This document shows positions 15,813 through 22,820 of a stretch of DNA of 27,739 nucleotides, piece by piece. How positions within the stretch are numbered: the first letter of the stretch is position 1; each line of letters begins with the position of its first letter. The position numbers and the translations under genes were made by a program. This DNA is from Scatosoma sp002474405 (lineage in GTDB: Bacteria; Bacillota; Clostridia; Christensenellales; Borkfalkiaceae), in assembly GCA_937892545.1 (NCBI GenBank), contig CALAFO010000070.1, positions 1 through 27,739 on the forward strand, in the 5' to 3' direction. The notes beneath the pieces are model-generated. The model was not told where the DNA came from, did no database searches, and was given only the letters and a program-made list of their open reading frames with translations.

Positions 15813-17276
15813 ATGAAATATCGTTCCGTACTGAACGGGTTGGGTAAAATACTTGCGTTTTCGGCGACGTTTTATCTCTTTCCCGTGATAGTATCATTGA
15901 TTTATAAAGAATACGCGGCGTTGCCCGGTTTTCTGACGGCGTGCGGCGCTTCGGCGATTTTAGGCGGCGTTATGCTGTTTTTTTCGCGCGGGGCGAGAAA
16001 AATCCGCCACAGGGAAGCGCTGGTGATCGTGGGGCTTTGCTGGCTGCTGATTTCGCTGTTCGGCGCGTTGCCCGCGGTGATCGGCGGATATATTCCCTCT
16101 TATGCGGACAGCTTTTTCGAAACCGTTTCCGGGTTTACCACGACGGGCGCGACGATTCTGACGGATTTCGATTTGCCGAAGAGTATTCACTTCTGGCGCG
16201 CGTTTACGCACTGGCTGGGCGGCATGGGGATTCTTGTGTTTATGCTTGCCGTTCTGCCTACGCGGGGCGGAGACGGATTTCAGCTGATGAAATTCGAATC
16301 GCCGGGACCGCAGGCGGGAAAACTGGTGAGTAAAATCCGCCGCACGGCGATGATTCTGTATCTTTTGTATTTCGCGCTGACGATTGCGGAGTTCGTATTT
16401 CTGATTTGCGGCGGGATTCCCGTGTACGACAGCGTGATTTTATCGATGTCTACGGCGGGCACGGGCGGTTTTACTTCTACGGCGGCGAGCGTGGCTGAGT
16501 ACGGAAGCGTTTACGCGGATATTGTGATTACCGTGTTTATGTTTATTTTCTCCGTGAACTTTTCGCTGTATTATCTTGCGCTGATCGGCAACGTGAAATC
16601 GGCGCTGAAAGACGAAGAACTGCGCTTTTACGTATTTTTCATTCTTTCCTGTATTCTGATAATCACGCTGGATAACACCTTCCGCGTGGCGGAATACGGC
16701 AAAAATTTCTTTACCGCGCTGCATTATTCCTCGTTTACCGTGATCGCAACTTCTTCGACGACGGGGTTTGTTTTAACCGATTACGGACAATGGTCGAATC
16801 TTTCGCAATGCCTGATTATGGTAGTGATGATCGTAGGCGGCATGGCGGGTTCGACGGGAGGCGGGCTGAAAGCTTCGCGCGCGTTGATTTTATTGAAATC
16901 GTGCCGCCGCGATACGGCGAAATTTCTGCGCCCGAATGCGGTATATACGATGAAAATGAACGGAAAACCGCTTTCGGAAAACGTGGTTTCGGAAGTGAAA
17001 AATTTCTTCTTCGTTGCCGTGGGGCTGGCGATTATTTCCTGCCTTGTGCTTTCTTTCGATTCCGCGTGCGATTTCACCACGTCGGTTACGGCGTTTCTGA
17101 CGTGTTTCAATAACGTGGGACCCGGACTTTCGAAGCTGATTCCGCCGACGGGAAGTTTTGCGCCGCTGAGCGCTTTTTCGAAAGTCTATCTTTCGCTGGT
17201 GATGCTGATAGGGCGACTGGAAATCTTCCCCGTATTTTTGCTTCTTGTGCCGAAAACCTGGGAAAAAAGATACTGA
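15813..17276 (+). CDS. trkH: Trk potassium uptake membrane subunit TrkH
   Basis: A 487-residue polytopic membrane protein, the potassium-conducting subunit of the Trk system. Hydrophobic segments run throughout. The four pore-loop signatures are visible in order: TVSGFTTTGATIL near residue 105, STAGTGGFTSTAAS near 213, TSSTTGFVLTDY near 315 and FNNVGPGLSKL near 432, each with the central glycine of the selectivity filter. The membrane helix after the third pore carries the Gly-rich MIVGGMAGSTGGGLK block typical of TrkH. ATG 15813 follows a GGTGAGG ribosome site. Two good terminators directly downstream close the operon. Confidence 0.93.
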   Translation: MKYRSVLNGLGKILAFSATFYLFPVIVSLIYKEYAALPGFLTACGASAILGGVMLFFSRGARKIRHREALVIVGLCWLLISLFGALPAVIGGYIPSYADSFFETVSGFTTTGATILTDFDLPKSIHFWRAFTHWLGGMGILVFMLAVLPTRGGDGFQLMKFESPGPQAGKLVSKIRRTAMILYLLYFALTIAEFVFLICGGIPVYDSVILSMSTAGTGGFTSTAASVAEYGSVYADIVITVFMFIFSVNFSLYYLALIGNVKSALKDEELRFYVFFILSCILIITLDNTFRVAEYGKNFFTALHYSSFTVIATSSTTGFVLTDYGQWSNLSQCLIMVVMIVGGMAGSTGGGLKASRALILLKSCRRDTAKFLRPNAVYTMKMNGKPLSENVVSEVKNFFFVAVGLAIISCLVLSFDSACDFTTSVTAFLTCFNNVGPGLSKLIPPTGSFAPLSAFSKVYLSLVMLIGRLEIFPVFLLLVPKTWEKRY

Positions 17277-17295
17277 TATAAAACGGAATAAGATG

Positions 17296-17330
17296 ACGGA
17301 CGAGTGAGTATCTCGTCCGTTTTTGTTGTT
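17296..17330 (+). terminator. Rho-independent terminator of trkAH
   Basis: A perfect 9-base-pair stem (ACGGACGAG at 17296-17304 with CTCGTCCGT at 17312-17320), a 7-base loop and a T-rich tail. Confidence 0.93.
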
Positions 17331-17332
17331 TC

Positions 17333-17368
17333 AGCCGTGTTTCTTTTTGAAAGACGGCTTATTTTTTT
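17333..17368 (+). terminator. Second, tandem rho-independent terminator
   Basis: An 11-position stem (17333-17343 with 17349-17359) with one internal G-G mismatch and a TTTTT loop, followed by a T-rich run to 17368. It insulates the downstream regulator gene from trkAH transcription. Confidence 0.85.
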
Positions 17369-17458
17369 AAAATATTCCTGATAAAAATGCTTTTTTCGCT
17401 TGCCGAAACGACGATTTTTTCTGTGTTTTCCGCTTCTTTTTCGGTATATCGAGGGCAA

Positions 17459-17475
17459 TTCGACGCTTTTCGACA
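17459..17475 (-). promoter_or_regulatory. Two tandem 0A-box-like sites upstream of the spo0A homologue
   Basis: On the - strand, 17467-17475 reads TGTCGAAAA, a perfect core of the Spo0A recognition sequence, and 17459-17465 reads CGTCGAA, one base from the core. The two cores are exactly 10 bases apart, on the same face of the helix, as needed for dimer binding. They lie about 60-80 bases before the -35 element. Autoregulation or control by another Spo0A is implied. Confidence 0.6.
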
Positions 17476-17535
17476 TATTATTTTAAAATAACCTATTATT
17501 TTTTAAAAATATTACTGATTTTTGTAAAAAAATAC

Positions 17536-17564
17536 TTTACATTTAGTAAAAGATGTAGTATAAT
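17536..17564 (+). promoter_or_regulatory. Sigma-A promoter of the spo0A homologue
   Basis: TTTACA at 17536-17541, 17 bases, TATAAT at 17559-17564. The leader to ATG 17622 is about 50 bases and ends in a GGAGGAG ribosome site. No sigma-H-type promoter, as used in Bacillus spo0A, was recognised. Confidence 0.85.
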
Positions 17565-17621
17565 ACTTTCGTAAAGCAAATCTGAAAGGCTTTAATAAAC
17601 TAAAATCGGAGGAGTAAATCA

Positions 17622-18401
17622 ATGTACAACGCAGAAAAGCGCGTGGTAGTGCTTGAAAGCAACGCGACGCTTTTAAACGAGCTGAAGGGTGCGATTGAAC
17701 GTCAGGGGGACTTTATTGTAGCCTACACGGGAGACGACGGGGAAAACGGAGTGAAGCAAATCGTAAAGACGAAGCCGGACATAGTGATTGTCGGTACGTT
17801 TTTAAAAGGGCTTGACGGCTGTAACGTAATCCGCGAAATCAAAGCCGCCGGGTTGCAGAGCAAAATTATCGCAACGGGCGTTTCGGGCGAAGCGGTTATC
17901 GAACGCGCGATACGCGAAGGCGCGGATTATTATTTGATTAAGCCGTTCGCGATACAGGGCGCCCTGGAACTGATGAGCGAACTTTGCGAAGAGAAAGGCA
18001 ATGCGGCGGCGACGGAAACGACGGAAGCTTTGCCGCAGAAACGCAGAGCGACTTCGCTGGAAGAGAAAATCAGCGATATTTTCATTTCCATCGGTATTCC
18101 GCCGCATATCAAAGGTTACGCTTATCTGCGCGAAGGCATTAAAATGACGGTGAAACAGCCGCGCATCATCAATAACGTTACGAAAGAGCTGTATCCCGGC
18201 GTGGCGGAAATTTATAAAACCACTTCCAGCAAAGTGGAACGTGCCATCAGGCATGCGATAGAAGTGGCGTGGAACAGAGGGAGAATCGACGCGATAAACG
18301 CCGTTTTCGGCACGCGCGTGTATCTCGGCAGCGAAAAACCGACGAACAGCGAATTCATCGCGCTGGTGGCGGACAAGCTGATTCTTGAAAATATGATGTG
18401 A
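17622..18401 (+). CDS. spo0A: Spo0A homologue with a phosphoacceptor-less receiver domain
   Basis: A 259-residue protein with Spo0A architecture. The effector domain (about 147-259) is highly conserved and carries the recognition segment SSKVERAIRHAIEVAW plus HIKGYAYLREGI and PTNSEFIALVADKL, so 0A-box binding is expected. The receiver domain (1-110) keeps Thr85 and Lys107 of the phospho-switch. However, the acidic pair that holds magnesium is Glu12-Ser13 (VVVLESN), and the phosphoacceptor position is Gly58 (PDIVIVGTFLKGLDG) where Bacillus has Asp56 in VLDIIMP. Normal phosphorelay activation therefore looks impossible. The usual spoIVB neighbour is missing, so this may be a second, diverged copy rather than the organism's main Spo0A. 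Its own promoter, upstream 0A-like sites and a downstream hairpin indicate a single-gene unit. Confidence 0.85.
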   Translation: MYNAEKRVVVLESNATLLNELKGAIERQGDFIVAYTGDDGENGVKQIVKTKPDIVIVGTFLKGLDGCNVIREIKAAGLQSKIIATGVSGEAVIERAIREGADYYLIKPFAIQGALELMSELCEEKGNAAATETTEALPQKRRATSLEEKISDIFISIGIPPHIKGYAYLREGIKMTVKQPRIINNVTKELYPGVAEIYKTTSSKVERAIRHAIEVAWNRGRIDAINAVFGTRVYLGSEKPTNSEFIALVADKLILENMM

Positions 18402-18407
18402 TGATTG

Positions 18408-18484
18408 TTTATAAGGAGGGGGATTATACCCGTGCGGCGGCGTTTCAGGCGGCGTTCGTGCGGGTATAATTATTTTATAAGGAG
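18408..18484 (+). repeat. 11-base direct repeats flanking the post-spo0A hairpin
   Basis: TTTATAAGGAG occurs at 18408-18418 and again at 18474-18484, on either side of the inverted repeat at 18423-18470. The arrangement resembles a small palindromic insertion with a duplicated flank, but chance or duplicated ribosome-site-like sequence is also possible. Confidence 0.4.
18423..18478 (+). terminator. Hairpin terminator after the spo0A homologue
   Basis: ATTATACCCG at 18423-18432 pairs perfectly with CGGGTATAAT at 18461-18470 and the stem extends by about four further pairs with G-U. TATTTTAT follows. The loop is long and GC-rich. Termination is likely but the T-run is interrupted. Confidence 0.6.
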
Positions 18485-18541
18485 ATTTTTGCGTACCGGT
18501 AGATTTTTCGGGCGCATTGCGGAACGAAGGAGAATAAGCGA

Positions 18542-19327
18542 ATGAAAAACACGGCGGTGATTACGGGCGCTTCGGGAGGGCTCGGAATGGAGTTTGCGAG
18601 GCTGTTTGCGAAAGACGGCTACAATCTGATTCTGGCGGCGAGAAACGGAGAGAAACTGAAAAAACTCAAAGAGGAAACGGAAAAAGAGTACGGAGTTACG
18701 GCGGAGATTTTCATCTGTGATCTTTCGGAAGCGGAGGCGCCGGAGAAACTTTTTGCGTTCTGCGAAGAGAAGCGGGCGGAAATCGCGGCGCTGGTGAACA
18801 ACGCGGGATTCGGGGATTTCGGGGAATTTTACCGTTCGGATCTTTCAAAACAGACGGAGATGGTGCAGGTGAACGATATGGCGCTTATGCGGCTGACCCG
18901 TCTGATTCTGCCGCAGATGACGGCAAGAAAGAACGGAAAAATTCTGAACGTCGCTTCGGTGGCGTCGTTTGCACCCGGTCCGCTGATGAGCGTATATTAT
19001 GCGACGAAAGCGTTTGTGCTTTCGTTTACGGAGGCGCTTGCGGTGGAGGCGAAACCGTACAACGTGAGCGTAACGGCGCTTTGTCCCGGACCGACGAAAA
19101 CGGGATTCGAAAGCGCTGCGGCGCTGGAAAAATCGGGGCTGTTTAAAAATCTGAAGAACGCGGACGCGGCGAAAACGGCGGCGTACGGCTATAAAAAGAT
19201 GAAAAAAGGAAAGGTGATTGCCGTGCACGGAGCGGGCAATCGGTTTCTGGTGCGGCTGATGAAATTCGCGCCGCGGGCGTTGGTGCGGAAATGCGTTTAT
19301 AAAATTCAGAAAGAAAAACAATCGTGA
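18542..19327 (+). CDS. Short-chain dehydrogenase/reductase
   Basis: A 261-residue classical SDR, an NAD(P)-dependent oxidoreductase. The cofactor motif TGASGGLG is at residues 8-15, the NNAG motif lies near 86-89, and the active-site YxxxK is in SVYYATKAF (about 153-157) with the catalytic Ser in NVASVASF. CPGPTKTGF follows. The C-terminus is a basic tail (LMKFAPRALVRKCVYKIQKEKQS), as seen in membrane-associated SDRs of the YqjQ/DltE type. The substrate cannot be inferred. ATG 18542 has a clear AAGGAG site. The UvrA-like gene follows after 56 bases without a visible terminator, so they may be co-transcribed, but no shared function is evident. Confidence 0.9.
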   Translation: MKNTAVITGASGGLGMEFARLFAKDGYNLILAARNGEKLKKLKEETEKEYGVTAEIFICDLSEAEAPEKLFAFCEEKRAEIAALVNNAGFGDFGEFYRSDLSKQTEMVQVNDMALMRLTRLILPQMTARKNGKILNVASVASFAPGPLMSVYYATKAFVLSFTEALAVEAKPYNVSVTALCPGPTKTGFESAAALEKSGLFKNLKNADAAKTAAYGYKKMKKGKVIAVHGAGNRFLVRLMKFAPRALVRKCVYKIQKEKQS

Positions 19328-19383
19328 TGCGCAGTTTTTAAGAGCAGCGGATTCGGAAAAGGAACGGAGAAAAGGAAGAAAAT

Positions 19384-21858
19384 ATGCCGGAAGAAATCAT
19401 CGTGCGCGGCGCGCGCGTACACAATCTGAAAAATATCGACGTGAATATTCCGCTGGGAAAATTTGTTGCCGTGGCGGGCGTTTCGGGAAGCGGGAAATCG
19501 TCTTTGGCGCTCGGCGTTTTGTATGCGGAGGGTTCGAGGCGGTACCTCGAAGCGCTTTCGGCGTATACGCGCAGAAGGCTTTCGCAGGCGGAAAACGCGA
19601 ACGTGGATTCGATGGAAAACGTGCCCGCCGCGCTGGCGTTGCATCAGCGCCCCGCGGTGCCTAACGTGAGAAGCACGTTCGGAACGCTGACGGAGCTTTC
19701 GAACAGTCTGAGGCTGATGTATTCGAGGCTGGGGAGTCATCTGTGCCCGAACGGACATTTCGTGCCGTCGTCGATGAACGTCGCCGCCGGAAAGGCACTG
19801 GTCTGCCCCGCTTGCGGAGCAATGTTCAATCCGCCCGCCGCGGAAGATTTTTCTTTCAATTCCACAGGCGCCTGCCCGACGTGTTCGGGCACGGGAATCG
19901 TGCGGAAAGTGAATATCGACGCGCTGGTACCGGACGATTCGCTTACGATAGACGAGGGAGCCGTGGCGCCGTGGAACTCGTTGATGTGGTCTTTGATGAC
20001 GGACGTCTGCCGCGAGATGGGCGTGCGGACGGACGTGCCGTTCAGGGAGCTGACGGAGAAAGAAAAAGAAATCGTGTTTCACGGACCGGCGGAGAAGAAA
20101 CATATTTTTTATCACGCTAAAAATTCGAATCAGGCGGGAGAACTGGATTTCACGTATTTCAACGCCGTTTATACCGTGGAAAACGCGCTGGCGAAAGTGA
20201 AGGACGAAACGGGAATGAAGCGCGTGGCGAAGTTTCTGATAGAAACGACCTGCCCGGACTGCGGCGGAACGAGGCTGAATAAAATTGCGCGAAGCTCCGT
20301 AATCGACGGAAAAACGCTGCCGGAAGCGCTTGCCATGCCGCTCGGCGAGCTGATTGCGTGGGTAAAAACGGTGCCGGCGAAAATGCCCGAAGAAATGCAG
20401 CCGATGGCGGAGAGCATCGTAAAGGAATTTTTGTCCGTATCCGAACGGCTGATCGATCTCGGACTGGATTATCTGACGCCGGACAGAGCGGCGAACACGC
20501 TTTCGACGGGAGAATTGCAGCGGATTCAGCTGGCGCGGGCGGTGAGGAATAAAACGACGGGCGTTCTGTACGTGCTTGACGAGCCGTCGATAGGGTTGCA
20601 TCCCGCCAACGTGGACGGGTTGCTTGCCGTTATACGCGACCTTGTGAAACGCGGCAATTCCGTGGTGGTTGTAGACCACGACACGCGGGTGATAAGTGCC
20701 GCCGATTACGTGATTGAAATGGGCGCCGGCGCGGGAAAATCGGGCGGAAACGTACTGGCGTGCGGAAGCGTTGCCGAAGTGGAGAACGAGGAACGTTCGG
20801 TGATCGGCGGCTACCTTTCCGGAAAAAAGAACGTAAACGTGCGCGTACGCGCCGCGAAAGACGAAATGTTTGAAAAAGGCGTCATCGAACTGGCTACGGA
20901 GCCGTTGCATACCGTGCGCGCGCTGGACGTGAAAATTCCGAAAGGACGGCTGAGCGTGGTTACGGGCGTTTCGGGAAGCGGAAAAACCACGACGGTGCTG
21001 GAAAGCCTTGTTCCCGCGTTGCAGGCGAAAATCAACGGAGAGAAAATGCCTTCGCATATTAAGTTTCTTTCCGCGGAAGGCATCCGCCGGGTGAACCTGA
21101 TCGACGCGACGCCGATAGGCATCAACGTGCGTTCTACCGTGGCGACGTATTCGGGGATTCTGGACGATTTAAGAAAGCTTTTCGCGGGAACGGCGGAAGC
21201 GAAAACGCACGGTTGGAAAGTCAACGATTTTTCGTACAATACGGGAAGTTTACGTTGCCCGACGTGCGACGGGACGGGCGAAATTTCGATGGATATTCAG
21301 TTTTTGCCGGACGTGGAAATCGTCTGCCCCGATTGCGGCGGCAGGAGATATGCAAAGCAGGCGGACGAAGCGAAAACAGAATTGTGCGGCAAAACGTATA
21401 CGATTTCGGAACTGATGAACGTTACCGCGGGAGAAGCCGTGCGATTGTTTGAAAAGCATAAGAAAATCCGCGAAAAAGCGGAAACGCTGGCGGAGCTGGG
21501 GCTCGGATATCTGACGCTCGGCGAAAGCACGCCCGCGCTTTCGGGCGGAGAGGCGCAGCGGCTGAAACTGGCGACGGAGCTGAAGCGGACGCAGGACGAC
21601 GCGGTTTTCGTATTCGACGAACCGACGATAGGATTGCACCCGCAGGACGTGGGCGTGCTTTTAAAAGTGTTTGACGGGCTGATTCAAAACGGCGCGACGG
21701 TGGTGGTGATCGAGCACGACCTCGATATGATTAAAAACGCGGATTATATTATCGATATGGGACCGCGCGGAGGAAGCGCGGGCGGCAGAATCGTGGCGGA
21801 GGGAACGCCCGAAGAAATCGTCGCCGACCCGGAAAGCGTTACGGGAAAATATCTGTAA
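19384..21858 (+). CDS. Short UvrA paralogue (UvrA2-like) without the UvrB-binding domain
   Basis: An 824-residue tandem ABC ATPase of the UvrA family. Canonical UvrA is about 940 residues. The first Walker A GVSGSGKSS lies near 32 and the second GVSGSGKTT near 528. The signatures are LSTGELQRIQLARAV (near 373, Thr replacing the first Gly) and LSGGEAQRLKLATEL (near 719). Zinc-finger cysteines appear in CPACG...CPTCSGTG (about 140-170) and CPTCDGTG...CPDCGG. Between the Walker A region and the first zinc module only about 20-25 residues remain (HLCPNGHFVPSS onward) where canonical UvrA has the roughly 115-residue UvrB-binding domain, so it should not load UvrB. Class II UvrA proteins of this kind are linked to DNA damage tolerance and drug self-resistance. 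A standard uvrA is probably elsewhere. Confidence 0.88.
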   Translation: MPEEIIVRGARVHNLKNIDVNIPLGKFVAVAGVSGSGKSSLALGVLYAEGSRRYLEALSAYTRRRLSQAENANVDSMENVPAALALHQRPAVPNVRSTFGTLTELSNSLRLMYSRLGSHLCPNGHFVPSSMNVAAGKALVCPACGAMFNPPAAEDFSFNSTGACPTCSGTGIVRKVNIDALVPDDSLTIDEGAVAPWNSLMWSLMTDVCREMGVRTDVPFRELTEKEKEIVFHGPAEKKHIFYHAKNSNQAGELDFTYFNAVYTVENALAKVKDETGMKRVAKFLIETTCPDCGGTRLNKIARSSVIDGKTLPEALAMPLGELIAWVKTVPAKMPEEMQPMAESIVKEFLSVSERLIDLGLDYLTPDRAANTLSTGELQRIQLARAVRNKTTGVLYVLDEPSIGLHPANVDGLLAVIRDLVKRGNSVVVVDHDTRVISAADYVIEMGAGAGKSGGNVLACGSVAEVENEERSVIGGYLSGKKNVNVRVRAAKDEMFEKGVIELATEPLHTVRALDVKIPKGRLSVVTGVSGSGKTTTVLESLVPALQAKINGEKMPSHIKFLSAEGIRRVNLIDATPIGINVRSTVATYSGILDDLRKLFAGTAEAKTHGWKVNDFSYNTGSLRCPTCDGTGEISMDIQFLPDVEIVCPDCGGRRYAKQADEAKTELCGKTYTISELMNVTAGEAVRLFEKHKKIREKAETLAELGLGYLTLGESTPALSGGEAQRLKLATELKRTQDDAVFVFDEPTIGLHPQDVGVLLKVFDGLIQNGATVVVIEHDLDMIKNADYIIDMGPRGGSAGGRIVAEGTPEEIVADPESVTGKYL

Positions 21859-21979
21859 ATTTTTTCTTTGCCGCCCGGAAACGAAGCCGTTCGGCGGAAG
21901 GAAAGCGGACGATCGCCGCCCGGCTTTGGAAAAAACAAAAAAAATTTCTCAAAAGCGGAAAAAATTTGCTTTGAAGCGG

Positions 21980-22008
21980 TTGAAAAAATTTTCAGGATGT
22001 GCTATACT
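21980..22008 (+). promoter_or_regulatory. Sigma-A promoter with extended -10 for the NifU-like/GGGtGRT pair
   Basis: TTGAAA at 21980-21985, 17 bases, TATACT at 22003-22008, with TG at 22000-22001 giving an extended -10. The 121 bases between the UvrA-like stop and this promoter hold several overlapping GC-rich inverted repeats but no clear T-tailed terminator. Confidence 0.82.
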
Positions 22009-22020
22009 GTTATAGGCGAT

Positions 22021-22047
22021 CGGGGCTTGTCCGCCCCGCGCACGGAC
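22021..22047 (+). other. Leader hairpin with possible pseudoknot
   Basis: CGGGGC at 22021-22026 pairs with GCCCCG at 22033-22038. The loop contains GTCC (22029-22032), which can pair with GGAC at 22044-22047, giving an H-type pseudoknot or an alternative hairpin. It lies in the leader about 45 bases before the start codon. No known riboswitch class is recognised. Confidence 0.4.
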
Positions 22048-22091
22048 GAAAACAATCTAAAGACGTTAATTTTTATGGAGGAGAGGACATT

Positions 22092-22802
22092 ATGACAATC
22101 TCACAGGAAGTTGAACAGATGTACTGCGTTGCGAAAGGCGCGGGCGTCGCACGACACGAGAATGCCGCTATCCCCGAAGAGGGCAAGTGGATTCACGCGA
22201 AGGAAATCAAAGACATCAGCGGCTTTACCCACGGCGTGGGCTGGTGCGCTCCGCAGCAGGGCGCCTGCAAGCTTTCGCTGAACATCAAAGGCGGCATTAT
22301 TCAGGAAGCGCTGATTGAAACGATCGGCTGCTCCGGTATGACGCATTCGGCGGCTATGGCGGCTGAAATTCTTCCCGGAAAAACCCCGCTGGAAGCTTTG
22401 AATACCGACCTTGTTTGCGACGCGATCAATACCGCGATGCGCGAACTCTTCCTGCAGATCGTATACGGGCGTTCGCAGTCCGCTTTCTCCGAAGACGGTC
22501 TGGTGGTAGGCGCGGGACTTGAGGACCTCGGCAAAGGACTCCGTTCTCAGGTGGGTACGATGTATTCCACGCTGCAGAAAGGCGTTCGTTACCTCGAAAT
22601 GGCGGAAGGTTACGTAACCCGTCTCGCTCTGGACGAAAACAACGAAGTCATCGGCTACGAATTCGTATCGCTCGGCAAAATGACCGACTTCATCAAGAAG
22701 GGTATGGAGCCCAACGAAGCGTACAAGAAGGCGATGGGACACTACGGCAGATTTACTGCGGAGCAGGGTGCGGTGAAATTCATCGACCCCCGCAAAGAGT
22801 AA
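22092..22802 (+). CDS. NifU-like iron-sulfur cluster assembly scaffold protein
   Basis: A 236-residue protein with a NifU/IscU N-terminal-like fold. Cysteines occur in VGWCAPQQGACKLSLNIKGG and ETIGCSGMTHSAAMAAE, matching the form found in anaerobes rather than classical IscU. Such a protein would hold or deliver an iron-sulfur cluster in the cytoplasm. ATG 22092 is chosen because GGAGGAGAGG (22077-22086) precedes it; longer upstream starts run through the promoter and leader. The gene is followed 18 bases later by the GGGtGRT protein gene, its usual partner, so the two almost certainly form one message from the promoter at 21980. The codon bias appears more selective here than in the flanking genes, which may indicate high expression. 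The pair's exact function is unknown to me. Confidence 0.85.
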   Translation: MTISQEVEQMYCVAKGAGVARHENAAIPEEGKWIHAKEIKDISGFTHGVGWCAPQQGACKLSLNIKGGIIQEALIETIGCSGMTHSAAMAAEILPGKTPLEALNTDLVCDAINTAMRELFLQIVYGRSQSAFSEDGLVVGAGLEDLGKGLRSQVGTMYSTLQKGVRYLEMAEGYVTRLALDENNEVIGYEFVSLGKMTDFIKKGMEPNEAYKKAMGHYGRFTAEQGAVKFIDPRKE

Positions 22803-22820
22803 GGCAGGGAGGTTACGGCA

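Larger units (their letters stand above)
17277..17621 (+). other. Gene-free AT-rich control region between trkH and the spo0A homologue
   Basis: This 345-base stretch holds two tandem terminators (17296-17368), then an AT-rich segment with two 0A-box-like sites (17459-17475), a sigma-A promoter (17536-17564) and the ribosome site before 17622. It is clearly more AT-rich than the genes around it. A 96-codon frame on the - strand overlaps it but lacks a ribosome site and crosses both terminators, so it is not credited. Confidence 0.8.

Noticed and set aside
17186..17476. A 96-codon - strand frame between trkH and spo0A
   Set aside because: It overlaps the trkH end, spans both terminators, has no ribosome site and encodes no recognisable domain.
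19306..21057. A 583-codon - strand frame opposite the UvrA-like gene
   Set aside because: It has an Arg/His-rich shadow composition and matches no family; the + strand frame has every UvrA motif.
22075..22095. A six-codon + strand frame (MEERTL) whose stop overlaps the NifU-like start
   Set aside because: The ATGA overlap hints at translational coupling, but the frame lacks its own ribosome site and lies over the real one, so chance is the simpler explanation.
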